Shown: positions 10,019 to 22,574, counted from the first letter of the stretch. The stretch: 64,000 nucleotides of DNA from Sebastes aleutianus (GCA_916700875.1 CAKAKS010000066.1:6048243-6112242); one strand, 5' to 3'. A program made the numbers and translations. The notes: generated by a model from the sequence alone, not told the origin.

Positions 10019-11249
10019 TTCTGTGCGCAACGTTTTTTATCGGATGACGGATTAAAAATACGAAAAATAATTTTTTTTGCGAGATAGTCAATTTCTCCTT
10101 CCCAGCATACTGTATCATGTTTAAAGGCTTAAAAATTGGCCCACTTTTAGAGCACATCTTCCTTTTTGAAAAAAGCCACGACTCTGCATTAGGTGGCTAA
10201 TTTATCTTTGTGTCACAAATAGTCAAATTATGGTAATTTTAAAAAAATAAATATGAAAAACTGTCCGGCTGCACAAACATCTGACACATTCTTGCACCAA
10301 TAAGGCAGTTGTAGTAGAAAACATTTTTATAAATAATGGCTTGCAGTTGTTTTTAACATTTACTTAAGTTCAGAAATATGTAAGAATGCTTTGATGATGA
10401 ATTGATTGATGATGGAAAATATAAATTAGTGTTCAAATATGCGACTGATCTAATGATTGAATGACGGAGAAGAGAGGGACAAGTTGGTCAGGATGGGAAA
10501 ATGCACATAAAGGAATCTCCAGGTATTTCTTTAACTGCTATTGGAAATCAGTGTCTATCAGTATCTGGGCTGTTTGTGGGACACAACCCAAAGTAAACTT
10601 GGCCAACAACACTAAACTTCCTCTAGACAGAATAAATCTTTTCCAAATTTCACTTTATATTGCACATTGATTAAAAGAGACAATTCGGCTATTACTATTT
10701 GGAAAACGAGTGTCATTAAAGATACATCGTTATGTTTGACATTAATGACCCAGTGTCTGCAGGGAGTGGCTGCACGGCTAGTCAGCTAAGCTTAAGCTCC
10801 AACCCTGGCAAGCCTACTTCAGGGTCCTTAAGACAGAGGATGGGCATGCATGGCACGTGCATCCAGCTGCTCCTTGACCTACGCCAGATTACTACATGTG
10901 ATGGTCACTGTTGGCATCCTGTCATGTCAAGAGGATATCCTGGAAGAGCTTTGGCGTCTGTCTACTGCCAGCAGAGCCCTGCTCCGGCCTCCTGACCAAC
11001 TAAACACACCGGGGAGACAAAAAAAAGACTCACTGGACGAGAGAGAAGAGAAAGATGCTTGAGGCCAAGTTCTAGTCATGGAGGTGTAAAATGTTGGCTG
11101 CTGAGAATATATGTGAGAAACCCCCTGACAAATCCATATCCCTCACAAATTTACATCCTCTGTTCTGCAGCGGTGTTTTGTTTAAAAATAAAAGACGATT
11201 CAAACTAGAAAGCAGGTGGTATTGTGCTCAAATGCTTATCTTCTAATAA
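10019..11249. other. Non-coding stretch, no feature recognised
   Basis: AT-rich to about 10740, then more balanced. Overlapping plus-strand frames at 10732-11062 in two registers lack splice signals and protein-like composition. Nothing else stands out. Confidence 0.4.
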
Positions 11250-11544
11250 GACCTATTATGTTAATTTTCAGGTGCATACTTGTATTTTGGGTTTCTACTA
11301 GAACATGTTTACATGCTTCAATGTTCAAAAAACACATTATTCTTTCTCAAACCGGCTGTGCTGCAGCCCCTCTTTTCACCATCTGTCTGAAATGCTCTGT
11401 TTGAAAAGCCCAGTCTGCTCTGATTGGTCAGCTGGCCCACTGTTGTGATTGGTCAACCAAACCAAACCCTTCAGACTCTGCTCCAGCTCCGCTCTAACTA
11501 GCTTTGTTTGAGGGCGTGCCAAACTAGCTGCTAGGTATTATGCA
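11250..11544 (+). repeat. Dispersed repeat family-3, copy 1
   Basis: It shares agacctattatg, tttcaggtgcatact, gggtttctactagaacatg, tttacatgct and ctcaaaccggctgtgctgca with 26333-26495. This copy is longer and continues through several ATTGGTC boxes (attggtcagctgg, gattggtcaacc). No coding content. The class is unknown to me, though such segments are common in teleost DNA. Confidence 0.65.
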
Positions 11545-11850
11545 AATTTATTACACAGATTGGTTGAATGACTGATTATTCAATTGCGGCATTCTATGGT
11601 CTGTTATTTCTTTATAACAGACCGTTGCTATGTATAACAGACCGTTGCTATGGGCGCAGTTCTGATGTCGGACTCTAGCGGACCATTTTTGTGTCAAATT
11701 ATTGATTTCTTAAGTAAGTAGCCGTGGAATAAGTGTTATAATGTACAGCTAGTAGGTCAGTGTTGTGAAATAAACCCCTTCAGGGGCCGCAACGCCCTGT
11801 CGAGGTTTATTTCACAACAATGACCCGCTAGCTGTACATTATCCCTTATG
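11545..11850 (+). repeat. Dispersed repeat family-4, copy 1, ending in a long palindrome
   Basis: It contains the hairpin gtctgttat...ataacagac (about 11601-11623) and tandem units of taacagaccgttgctatg. It then carries a near-perfect palindrome: arms 11739-11777 and 11804-11842 differ at only a few of about 38 positions, around a 26-base GC-rich loop. The family recurs at 42585-43078. No protein is encoded. Confidence 0.7.
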
Positions 11851-13598
11851 TGTTACTTGGTGACATCATCACGTTACAGAAGAAAAGGCGGGACCTCAAG
11901 TAAGGTGTTTCAGGCAGTTCAAGAGCAGTGTTTCTGTGGGGGAGAGTAACTCCCTTTGGCATGGACTTTGGGCTTTGTGAATTTGTTCAATCCAGATGCT
12001 TCTTTATCAAGATGCCCAGAAGTCCAGCTATTAGCTGTACACAGTGTAGGAACTCATTTATAACCCCATCACACCACCACCAGCATCATGGCTCACGGGG
12101 GGAAAAACAAACAATAACTAGCTCCAAAGATGACAAACCATCTATCAACCATCTAATCTATCCTAACATTAAACGTGTGTCTGTGAAAAATATATACATA
12201 TTTACAATTTTTTGGAGAAACTGTCTTTGTCGTGTTTGCAACAATGATTTATTTTCCATGAAGCATTCTCATTAATGTATCTGTACGTATCTGTATGTTT
12301 CCTATAGTCTTTTCTGACTTTGTGCCGAGTAATTCAGGTTAAGTGCCTTCCTCAAGGGTGTGATGGCAAAGTTCCAAGGCAACAAATTGCACTCCGTTTA
12401 CATGCCATGTTCAGGATCTTTCTGATAAAAACACTTGCTGTGGTTCAATGGTCTTGCGCTATGTGCGCATATTTGGGAAATCTAAAGTCAGTTCTAGCAT
12501 TCTTGCAGAGGTTAACAGCAAAGCCAGATGTAACACACGCAGCTTTGTTGGATACACTCCGACAGCAGATCAGTATCGTAAAAGAAAGTTAAATGACCTG
12601 CGCTGTCAACTCTCAATTTCTCATCCAGGGCAGGTTTTTTTTGTGGAGTCTGGCTCTTGCAGTTGCCTCGGGATCCAAAAGTCTGAGAAAAATATCGAAA
12701 CTAAATTCAATAATATCAAATAATAGTAATAATCTCTTCCTGTTTAAGTAATAAGATCATAAAAGGAAGAACAGGAAATGTTCACTTGAGAAGATTTTGC
12801 CTTTCGGCCATGTTTAAAAAAAAGACAAAACAGAAAGAGAAGCTGATAAAAAGACTAACTCAAACAGATAAGTTCTCCTTCAAACACTGCTTTCCTGCAG
12901 GCAACTCCTCCGTGGAGCAAGGAGAGCTTTACTCAATAAACTCATTGGAGAACCAATGATTTTAGCCTTGAGGTTTTCATTTGGATAAACTTCAGCAGGG
13001 GCCTTTTTCAGCAAAAATAACATCCTTTGTTCAAAGGCTACTTAAGAGCATGTGTGCATAAAGTGACCTATGGGAGAGGCAGCAGAAAGCAGCCAAACAC
13101 ATCTTTATATGTATTTAGGCATTAAGTATTTTAGAAGGGAATTTTTAAATTCCCCAGTGCGTGATATATTGGCTGAGAAAGCTGATTTCTCCTGCAGTGG
13201 AGCCGTGCTCACATGTACCAGGATGCATTGGGTGCGAGCAGTGAGTTCGCTACGTCTGATAAATAAGCAAAATAGGAAATATTCTTGCACCAAAACAGAA
13301 AAATACAACCGTACAATTTCCGAATTCAAGTTTCTCTCTTAAACTGAACTAAGACAGGCTTAATGCCTTGTTAACTCATCGTAAAACACACTTAATTCAA
13401 ACTGGACAGAAACAACAACGTCTTGGTTAGTCTTTCTGTTTTTCAACTCTGGTTTGGTCGAAATAAATCCTTCATGCACCAAGTAAGTTGTGAAAGAATT
13501 AAGCCTCTACACGGTGTTTTCTCCCCGCTGTACCTCTGCTGTGCCGGCTGCCGGCTGCAGCAGCTCATTGGCGGCTCTCCTTCTTAGGAGACAGACCA
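11851..13598. other. Non-coding stretch with one short fish-repeat match
   Basis: At 12337-12366 the words ggttaagtgccttcctcaag resemble a motif found in very many fish interspersed repeats; the flanks are too diverged to assign. Plus-strand frames at 11928-12275 and 12320-12723 have no clear exon structure. The rest is AT-rich with no recognised feature. Confidence 0.35.
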
Positions 13599-13973
13599 TT
13601 AAATTAGTAGATTACAGTGACAAAAATCACTCCAAAATCGCCCTGCTGGTCTAGGTCGTCTTTTCCAGTTTATCTCCGAGATCTTGAAGAAGCACACCTC
13701 TGTCCAATCACGCACAAATGGCTCTCTCTTCGGGTTGTCGTCGCCGACAGCGTCCAACAAAAACTGCCCATGCTCACATTCATTATAGCGGAATGATTCT
13801 GTTTCTGTTGGCATCGGAGGGCAATTTGAGCAAAGGCTCCACCAGTCGGTGTTTGCTCTCGGCAGCTCAGGTTCTGCGGGGTCCCCGCCGGCGGCCACAT
13901 CCTCCCCGCTGCAGCTGCAACCTCGAGCCGCCTCTCTCCGGATGAAGTCAGCAACACTGTAAAAAATCCTCAT
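13599..13973 (-). pseudogene. Decayed cysteine-motif domain fragment (P2X7-C-terminal-like)
   Basis: A 124-codon minus-strand frame contains NTDWWSLCSNCPPMPTETES (about residues 41-60). This matches from memory the W-C-x-C-G-x-C-x-x-M-P-T-E-x-E-S signature of the cysteine-rich cytoplasmic domain shared by P2X7 receptors and many fish proteins of unknown function. Only some expected cysteines remain: residue 45 is W where C is usual, and the usual CC after ES is FR. The later C-I-T-x-H part is not evident in this frame; a shifted frame gives CVIGQ. The block is GC-rich in AT-rich surroundings, with no splice signals that I trust. It could be a captured gene fragment inside a repeat, a decayed exon, or a chance match. 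Confidence 0.35.
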
Positions 13974-15355
13974 CCATAAACATCCTCTTCACTCATATAT
14001 TGGGATGCCATTTCTGCGGTTGGAAACGTAGCTAGTTTGCAATAAAAGCAAAGAGAACAGGCAAGTTTTAAAGCGGCATTGCGCCACACAGCTTGCCTCC
14101 GATGATGTCACGTCACTGGATGCAGGAAGAACAACAGATTTTGCAGCTGTACCCCAGAGACACAGAGAATATTGGCAAGACCTGCAGCCATTTTTCACAC
14201 TATAACCCTACCTCAGATAGACACAGATAAGGTTGAATTTCCCCTTTCTTAGTGTATTCTCTTTAAATCTTTAAAATACTGTGCCTCATAAAACAGAAGA
14301 TATGGCCTCCAGTGCCCTCGTTCTAATGTGTACCATGACCACATGTCTATCCTGCTTCACTGTCGTGTTTCAAAATCTCACCACACGAGTAAGCCATATA
14401 ACTGGAGAAGGAAGCATTAGGGGGTCTCTGAACTGGGGAAAGTGGCATACTCAAATATCCAAGACAATCAATTACACCATCCCTTGACATGTTGGCCCCT
14501 GTGAAAATATCAGTCACTTGGAAAGTGGCCCACACTGGCGACTGCATTGAAATGGGACGGTAATGTGAGATCCACTTACCATATAATAGATATGGCTTTG
14601 TTTGCTTTTCCGGCTTACCTAAAGAGCCTTAAAGACAAGCGAAAGCCCGGAGGTCCCCAAGAGAGGAACACTTGGGAAGCCTGTGAAAAAACAAACATTG
14701 CACCACAAACTGTGGGGAGGTGTCAAATGAAACAGCCCGCTGGCCAGCAAGTAAATCCTAAAGCCTATTTAAGCAAGGCTGTAACACCTTGAGCAATGGA
14801 TCCGAGGTTTTGCATCTGAGGGGATTACTGCCCCCGAGCTTGACCCAAGGTAGATAATGACCTGATCATCTGTTAAGTGAAAGTATTACCTGTAGGTGGG
14901 GCACTTGACACTTCCACCTTTGTTTCCAGATTACATGAAGTGAGGACTTCAGGACCTCCCTCAGAAGTTTGTTGGAACAGCTAACAGGTGGCACAGCACA
15001 GAGAGAGACTCAGCATGGTCCACCTGGCTGCCCCATCTAGTGTCCGCAACAATTCATGTACGTACTCTCACTCATCCTTGCGGGAGTGCGACACTGTAGT
15101 GGTTGCTGTGGACAAATCTACAGCATGTACACAGGAAGCTCTTGAAGCCATCAAAAGCAAGAAAAGTTGGAGGAAGCAGAAGAGGAAGCAATCGGCTCAG
15201 ACCAACGAGCCAATCATCAATAAGAAGTCGCGCACAGTTGTTTCAAATTTTGTGATTGCGGCACTAGCCACAATTACGTAATTGCGGTGGTTTGTGGGAG
15301 CCCATGCAGAACCTTGCAGCTGGGCTTAGAAGCAAACGTAGAAAAGAAATTGTTT
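13974..15355. other. Non-coding stretch, no feature recognised
   Basis: It contains a GC-balanced part to 14165, continuous with the fragment on its left and possibly part of the same unit. The rest shows short frames on both strands (14281-14547, 14547-14792, 14988-15281), none with convincing exon boundaries. Confidence 0.35.
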
Positions 15356-15363
15356 AATAGAAC

Positions 15364-16047
15364 TAGGGCTGTCAACTGATTAAAATAGTAATCGCACATT
15401 TTTTATCTGTTCAAAATGTACCTTAAAGGGAGACTCGTCAAGTATTTAATACTCTTATCAACATGGGAGTGGGCAAATATGCTGCATTATGCAAATATAT
15501 GTATATATTTATTATTGGAAATCAATTAACAACACAAAACAATGACAAATATTGTCCAGAAACCCTCACAGGTACTGCATTTAGCATAAAAAATATGCTC
15601 AAATCATAACATGGCAAACTGCAGCCCAACAGGCAACAAGAGCTGTCAGTGTGTTGACTTGTCTATGACGTGCCGCAAACTGCATGTGATTATCATAAAG
15701 TGGGCATGTCTGTAAAGGGGAGACTCGTGGGTACCCATAGAACCCAATTTCATTCACATATCTCTGGAGGTCAGAGTTCAAGGGACCCCTTTGAAAATGG
15801 CCATGACGGTTTTTCCTCCCCAAAATTTAGCTTAAGTTTGGAGCGTTATTTAACCTCCTTCCAGACAAGCTAGTGTGACATGGTTGCCAATGGATCCCTT
15901 AAGTTTTCTAGTTTCATATGATACCAGTATCTTCACTAAATCTGAGCCCGCTACAACCTAAAAATGAACGCAAGTTGCGTTAATGCGTTAAAGAAATTAG
16001 TGGTATTATAACAAATTTGCGTTAACGTGTTAACTTTGACAGCCCCA
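15364..16047 (+). mobile_element. Family-1 hAT miniature element, copy B
   Basis: Starts tagggctgtcaactg and ends aactttgacagcccca. The flanking octamers AATAGAAC (15356-15363) and AAAAGAAC (16048-16055) differ at one base, a slightly decayed 8-bp target duplication. It carries the whole conserved core in forward orientation; it has no transposase. Confidence 0.85.
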
Positions 16048-16689
16048 AAAAGAACCAATGGCAACAAAAAATATAATGCGAGGACCATACACTTAAAGTC
16101 CGAGCATGGAGAGAGGGAGTGGGGAGAAAGACAGAAAGTCATGGACTTTCACTTTAGTCCTTTCATTTGCTGTGGAAACGATCCAGGCCTAGCCAGCACG
16201 TAAAAGCCGCAGGAACCAGGCCACAGTTGTAGAACTGTCGAACCAGGGGATTCGGCTCGGCAACAAATTAAGACTTAAGTCCCCGTGTCACAGTGCAAAA
16301 ACTGAGCTGCCTTTAGATTTACTGTCCTGTTCCACTCAGGTGGGACCGTGGGTCTCCCTCAGGCTCAGCTCAGTGCAGGTTCAAAGTGATTCACTCGCGG
16401 TGCACTTCTCTTCAAAGCCAAACTGACCACTGCCAGATCAGAGCCGTCCTCAGAGGCGCTGTAAATCTAAGCAGGACCGCACAGACGACATTCTTCCCGA
16501 CCCTTTCAGTAGCACAGAGGCATTTATTTTTATTTTTCTTGCAGCAGATCAGATGACTTCAACAAACACTGGCTGCTGTTAGCTGGGTAAATGACCCATG
16601 CCTCAAGTCTGGTAGTGGCAACAACAGATGCAGTCGTGTGTTTGCAGAGCACACATACAAACATACTTAAACACGGGGGATTAGAGCCC
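16048..16689. other. Non-coding stretch, no feature recognised
   Basis: More GC-balanced than its neighbours and apparently single-copy. No frame over 65 codons with coding character. It could hold a conserved non-coding element, but nothing in the sequence alone shows this. Confidence 0.35.
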
Positions 16690-17483
16690 GGGTGATCTTT
16701 CAATAATGTTTACCTACTTTCAGCAGAACCATACTGTGATGATATTATCTCATTATCATTCTACTAAATTCTGTTTTCCAAATCACTAATTCTGAGTAAG
16801 CTGTTACCATGTAAAGTACAGTCTAGTGTAACAACAAACACAGTTTATTGCTTTGAACAACCGTTTGATTATTCTATTTGATATATATTAATGTTTAGCC
16901 CAGTCACCAGGAAAAATGCTGGCATTGGACATTTCTGCAAAACAGGGACACGTTGAACGGCGACGTTTTTGCATCCGGTCAGAGCAAGTGACGTAGTTTA
17001 AAGAGAAAAAGAGACACAACTGGCGGACAGATGGGTCCAACAAATGCAAGGCTTTAATCCAGGAGGACGCAGTTCATGTCCCGTGTGACACGTTACAATC
17101 AGACGTTCGTTCTTGTCCCGGTTTCACAACGTTCAGTGTCATTTTCACTGTACAAATCTAGGCATTTTAAGCCCAGCTTGTTGTTTTTTTCTAAACCTAA
17201 CTGTAGTGGTTTTGTTACGTTGTTATGTTGTTACATTATTAAGCCAAGTAGTTTTGTTGCCTTAGCCTAACCAATCATTTCACAACATTAACCACGTGGC
17301 ATTGCATTTCTGCAGGCGCGATACGATGCTGATGTGAAACATATTTTTGGTTCAGAAATGTTGATATTCAACGTATCCGTGGTTTGCAGAAATGTCTAAT
17401 GCTAAAAACAAATTCCGGCGACTGGGTTGGGATGTTGGCTTATCATTATCGTGATAAGGATTTTGGTCATATCAAAAGAGGCA
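16690..17483. repeat. Possible host element interrupted by the insert at 16897-17430
   Basis: The left arm (gggtgatctttcaataatg...tgtgatgatattatc) and the right arm (atcattatcgtgataaggattttggtcatatc) both have the GATA/TATCGTGATA style of fish hAT-type ends, and both stop at the borders of the nested element. The host termini are decayed, so this is an inference. Confidence 0.3.
16897..17430. mobile_element. TIR element with 40-base terminal repeats, family-5a
   Basis: The left end agcccagtcaccaggaaaaa, with acatttctgc further in, is the inverse of the right end (gcagaaatgtctaatgct...ccggcgactgggtt) over about 40 bases with few mismatches. The interior holds the cassette gtcccgtgtgaca / aaacctaactgtagtggttt / aagtagttttgttgcc / acaacattaaccac. 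This is shared with the elements at 32249-33217 and 49094-49582. No transposase is encoded. Confidence 0.7.
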
Positions 17484-20400
17484 AACCAGGATTATTATAC
17501 CTAATGCCATGAGTTTCTGTTATACCATAACATTAAAATATATTTCTCTTTGGGACAGGTCCCTAAAACAGATCAAGGACTGAAGGTCAGAAACCTGGCG
17601 ATGTTACAGTCTAGAAGCATGAATGACATTTTCTATAGTTGGAGTGCGGGTTGGGGGCAAAGGGGAAAGAAAACATCCGTCCTCTTGTGTAGGTTGGAAA
17701 ATAATTGGCAGGTTCAGTAGCTGGACCACGGCCCCTTCACCAGGGGTTGACCCGTAGGACACCAACAAAAGTCTGTGAGATCAGAATATGTGGGATATGT
17801 GTGTAGCGGGGGGGGGGTGCCCATGTTTGCCTTGCTTTATTACAGATTTACAGTAACTCAATTTATTAAAGGCCAAGAGCTCCCTGACAAGGAACATCTG
17901 GTATGTAGGACTTGAGCGGGTGAGTTGGCGTCCTGCCCATGCTCCCTGCTGCAGGGGCCAATGCACCGGCCTCCCTCTCTCTCTTCTTCTTGTGAAGAGG
18001 GCCGCCTTGCTGTAGCAGCCCACACAGAGGGCCCTCAAAGCCCAGGAGGTCCGCTACAAGCCACCCCTCCTCCTCCTCCTCCTCCTCCTCCTCCTCCAGG
18101 ACCCCCCTAGTGGGACCCTCCACCCCTTTCACTCTGGGGCCCCCCTTTCACGCTCCAGTCCTGACAGTTGACCAGCTTTAAAGCTGCAGCAGGCCCCCGC
18201 TTTAGCACACAGCACGCGGCATTACAATCAAAGTGCTCTCCTTCTGCAGAAGATTTAAACCATGCGTCAAGTGTTGGAGTCTGCACACACACACATTCAC
18301 CATCTCTGGACGAACAGAGACACACACTGTCATACAGTACGCCATGGGTCCATCATATTTGAAATTCAAAGTTCCTGGGTTTTCCTAACTTTAATGCCAC
18401 ATACCTTTTCCTATTTGTTATTATGATCACATCTTCACAATGTTTCGGTGTTTGTTTGTTTTGTAAATTAATCGCAGAGGTTTTTACAGTAGATGGAAAC
18501 AAAAGAGACAAAAGATGAATCATAAAACAAAGGATATAATGAAACCAAGGCATATTTGTTCAAATCATACATTCCACCGCACCTTTTTCCAGCTGTTTCA
18601 AGTCCGTCTTTAACGTTTACTAATCATGACATACATGATCACTCTACCAAACTGAGAAAATCCACACGTCAGAGGTGTCTCTGCGTATATGCATAGTTGC
18701 AGCGTCCCCCCGGGCCTGGCATCAAAAGTGAGATTTGATGTACTTTAGGAGATGTGTTTATTTTTATGCACTATTAATTCCTTCTGTTAGAGAGAATTGC
18801 TTCTGGCTGGTTTTAACCACTACCAGGAAATCCAGAGTGTACAGCCAATGATGTGGCCCAGCCCAAGCTAAAGTAGCCCCAGCCGCAGCATTAACTAACA
18901 TTTTCATTCCGCAACAGTTAAGGATGAAAGCCATGTGCTCCTTTTCCAGTTAATTATCCTTAAACTCAATAACGACCATCAGGAGTGAGGTATTTAAGAA
19001 GTGAGGCCCGGGAGGAAACTTTTCCAGGAGTCCCACATTTGTAAAACATTGCTGTGCAATCAAGGAAACTTTTAGAAAAAAAATCATTAGTCATTTTGAG
19101 TTTTGTCAAAAGGGTAAGTTTCAATGGATGAAAAACTCCATGGAGGAGAACCCCCAGAGATTCCCAGCGTTTGATCCCTGCGAGTCAGCAATGGAACCTG
19201 GGGGTCAAATCACATGCTGAATAGGCTTTTCGGAAGTCTTGTCCTGGCTAGTGGCGGCCGGTCGTCCGACCCTGCTTGACCAGCAGACAAAGGGAGAGCA
19301 CTGACCACAATTGGGACGGGAGGGTGGTGGGGGTGGAGGGGATTCTTTTCTCCTCCAATGGAAAGTCCGGTCCTGAATAGGGTCTGGCTGGCTGAATTGC
19401 GTTCCACGCCGATTTTGAGAGCGAGGACCCACCGGGGTCAGGGTTCAGCAGCATTTGACGCGGGCTGTGGGAAAAGGCGAGCGCGGTGCCCGCACAACCT
19501 GCCGACTGCCCTCTCACCCACGGTGCCCCTTAACCTCCCAAAGGGACGGACCACCGGCCCAGGGATGACAGGATGAGAAAGGCTGTATGGGTGGGAAAAG
19601 GAAGGTGGGCGGGGAGGGCTTGCACTGGCGGGACAGACAAAGATGTAAGAGAGATAAACCATCAAAGAAACGTTTCTAAGTAGCTTCACATATTGCGCTC
19701 CGAAGGTCCAGCACACATTCTCTGGGGGGTAATCAATATGTGCTGCCTGACTGCTTTTCCAACCCTCGCCTCCCAAGGTGGGATGGATGAAGCGTCGGGT
19801 ACATGTCTGTGAGATCTCTCCTGACACTGCAGTCCTTTTTTGTGTAATCACTCACACACGCAAACAGAGGTTAATAGGCGCCATGGAAACGTATGCTACA
19901 GTACCTCTAAAAGCAGCTCACCATTTACAAAAGAGTCATATATTTACTAGCTTAAACATCTGGACTCTCTTCTGAGTAGTGCACTCTGACATGAGGCCAC
20001 AAAGCAAGATTGCAGTTCAGAATTTCTAAATATGTTGCCCCGCGCTTAAACTTCTGTTTTCAAATGTAATGTAACTGTTGACTGCGATCACTTTCCAGGA
20101 GAAGTGACAACCTTCCTGCTACTTAATTTCCTTCCACGAGCTGTAAGAAGATATGACAAGCAGACAGGAGTCAGGCACTTTGTTCCACATGCAAAATGCA
20201 AAAGGTGTTGCTCACTTTCCAGCCACCACCGCAGAGGCAATTTTCTGTTGTCCTGAATGCGTTTCACAGACTCAGTGGGATGGGAGACCGATTATGTGAG
20301 ATTGATCTTCCCCTATTTATTTACTTCACACCTGCGAGAGATACTGTTCTGATGATACCAGTGGCACCGCACGCATTACCCCGAGGTTATAGGAATTATC

Positions 20401-20557
20401 AAGAACGGCAAACCTGACAGGATTTGTCTGGGATGAAACCGCTTTCAAACACCTCTGTGTTAAGTTACATTATTAAATGATTGAATCGCACAATGAAGAG
20501 CAATGACAAGGTAACATAAGACTGAGAGACTCTGGCATTTAAAGACAGCTTAATTTA
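17484..20557. other. Non-coding stretch, mostly single-copy-looking
   Basis: It contains a G9 run near 17809-17817, a CTC tract at 18066-18097, and a GC-rich, CpG-containing section at 19200-19640 where frames overlap on both strands, including a 137-codon minus-strand frame at 19438-19851. No splice signals or recognisable peptides support any of these as genes. Confidence 0.35.
18066..18097. repeat. (CTC)n trinucleotide repeat
   Basis: About ten CTC units (GAG on the minus strand). Confidence 0.95.
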
Positions 20558-20565
20558 ATTGTAAC

Positions 20566-21202
20566 TGGGGCTGTCAACGTTAACACGATAACACGTTAAC
20601 ACAAATTTAACGCCACCAATTTCTTTAACGCAACAAAACTAGAAAACCTAATAAATCTATTGGTAACAACCATGTCATACTAGCTTGTCGCAAAGGCAGT
20701 TAAATAATGCTCCAAATTTACGCTAAATTTTGGCGAGGAAAAACTGGCATGGCCATTTTCAAAGGGGTCCCTTGACCTCTGACCTCAAGATATGTAAATG
20801 AAAATGGGTTCTATGGGTACCCACGAGTCTCCCCTTTACAGACATGCCCACTTTATGATAATCACATGACGTTTGGGGCAAGTCATAGTCAAGTCAGCAC
20901 ACTGACACACTGACAGCTGTTGTTGCCTGTTGGGCTGCAGTTTGCCATGTTATGATTTGAGCATATGTTTTTTATGCTAAATGCAGTACCTGTGAGGGTT
21001 TCTGGACAATATTTGTCATTGTTGTTATGTGTGGTTAATTGACTTCTAATAATAATTATATACTTAAATTTGCATAAAACAAGCATATTTGCCCGATCCC
21101 ATGTTGATAAGTATTGTATTAAATACTTGTCAAATCTCCCTTTAAGGTTAATTTGAACAGAAAAAAGTGCAATTAATCACGATTAGCTATTTGAATCGAT
21201 TG
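20566..21202 (-). mobile_element. Family-1 hAT miniature element, copy C
   Basis: It starts tggggctgtcaacgtt and runs through the full core to ttgaatcgattg, where the terminal acagccct is missing. The octamer ATTGTAAC occurs at 20558-20565 and again at 21203-21210. This suggests an 8-bp target duplication with a small loss of one terminus. Confidence 0.83.
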
Positions 21203-21210
21203 ATTGTAAC

Positions 21211-22250
21211 AGTTTAATGTTGTGTTGGAAAATCAAGCTGTTAATGCTGCGCTTTACTGGGGAAGACAGAGTCATCTTACTGCTCATGGCGGTGCCACTG
21301 GCCAGCTGGAGACACCTCTTTAAAAAAGTGTCACGCGCTGCTTTACTCTACATGGAATGTCACACTTCGAGGGGCCATACAGTACACCTCATCAACTGAC
21401 GAGCAGCGAGCAGAAAACACACTCACAAACTACAATGCATGTTCTGCAGATTGTGCAAATTGTTCGGAAATATCTTGATTTGAGTTTGATCTCTTTGAGC
21501 TCCTTGGCAAATCTTCCAAAAGATGTTGACACACACATCACATGTGCTCACATACGACACCAGTACTCTATAAACCTACTGACAATGCAGTAAGATAAAA
21601 TCCTTAATTTAGCACAACTTATTAGATAAACAGTATCTTCACTATTCTTCACTATCTAAACAGTTTAGAAAATAATATACTGCAGTACTTTACTCAGTGT
21701 TGATATAACATGATGGCTGTGCGATGCCACAAACTGCATTTTTCACACTTCCGTCAGCTGATTCATACTGTAGGTTTCCCGAACAAATGATCTGTTTGTG
21801 CTCTGTGATATAACACAAACTCATAAAACCGAACATCAAAAGAGTAACCGGCAGCGGAGTGGGAAGTGCACTAGCATTAGTATTTATCTGGAGAGTTTGC
21901 CCTCATTTAAAAGGCTAACACCTTGTAAAGAAAAAGAGGGACTGGGCTGATTCATCTTGCATATGTAAACAGCAAAAGACACATATTCATGTGCTGAAAA
22001 TAATCATTTAGTGTATTCAGAAGAGGAGTTAAACACTATGTCCTACAGTGAAAGAACACCTCTTTCACACTGCTGGCATGTCCAGGGCCAACTTGAGCTC
22101 TCAGTACATTGTTGTCAATATTGTTTATATAATGTGGCCATAGAGTCATTTTGCACTTGGCTAAATATGAGGGACAGAGCTCAGCAAGGTCACCTGCTCC
22201 TCATCCCTTTTTCCACTGTAGCCAGCAACTCGCAAGTCGGGGGTTGGGGA
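21211..22250. other. Non-coding stretch, no feature recognised
   Basis: Plain AT-rich DNA with short frames of 60-90 codons on the plus strand, none with protein-like composition. Confidence 0.4.
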
Positions 22251-22370
22251 GGGGAGTCGGGGGCGGGGAGGGTTGGTTGCTGACCGGCTTCAGTCTAGAC
22301 GGCTCAATACGCAGTTGACTTTTTAAACCCGCTTGTCTGGAAAAAGAGCAGACGTGAGGTAAGAGGGGGG

Positions 22371-22493
22371 TGAGCTGCAGCAGAGAGGTGGTGGTGCATT
22401 TTGGCTGCTACAGCCAGCAGCAGGCTAGACTCGCTACAAGCGAGCAGAGAGAGACAGGGGATGAGAGTGAGAGAGGGAAACAGACAGAGAGGC

Positions 22494-22524
<31 letters not shown>

Positions 22525-22574
22525 CGCTATCGGAGAGAGCTATCCGAGTCGCTGGCTGTGGCTCCATTGTCAAG
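22371..22574 (+). other. Candidate untranslated first exon with splice donor
   Basis: A GC- and purine-rich block holds several CpG sites (acgctatcgg, tccgagtcgc) and ends ccattgtcaag/gtcagtgagc, a fair donor match. A ttttttaaa-like AT box lies about 50 bases upstream (near 22319-22327), and GC-rich DNA follows the donor. This combination is common at 5' UTR exons of fish genes, and GA repeats are frequent in them. No coding frame can be assigned and no partner exon was identified, so the call is tentative. Confidence 0.25.
22491..22523. repeat. (GA)n tract
   Basis: Near-continuous GA units with one interruption, within the candidate first exon. Confidence 0.9.

Noticed and set aside
12337..12366. 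ggttaagtgccttcctcaag motif as a SINE or LINE copy
   Set aside because: Only about 30 bases resemble the common fish motif; the flanks give no boundaries or class, so it is mentioned only in the stretch description.
19438..19851. 137-codon open frame on the minus strand, the longest in the window
   Set aside because: It lies in a GC-richer section where several frames are open at once; Pro/Arg/Ser-rich with no recognisable motif and no splice context.
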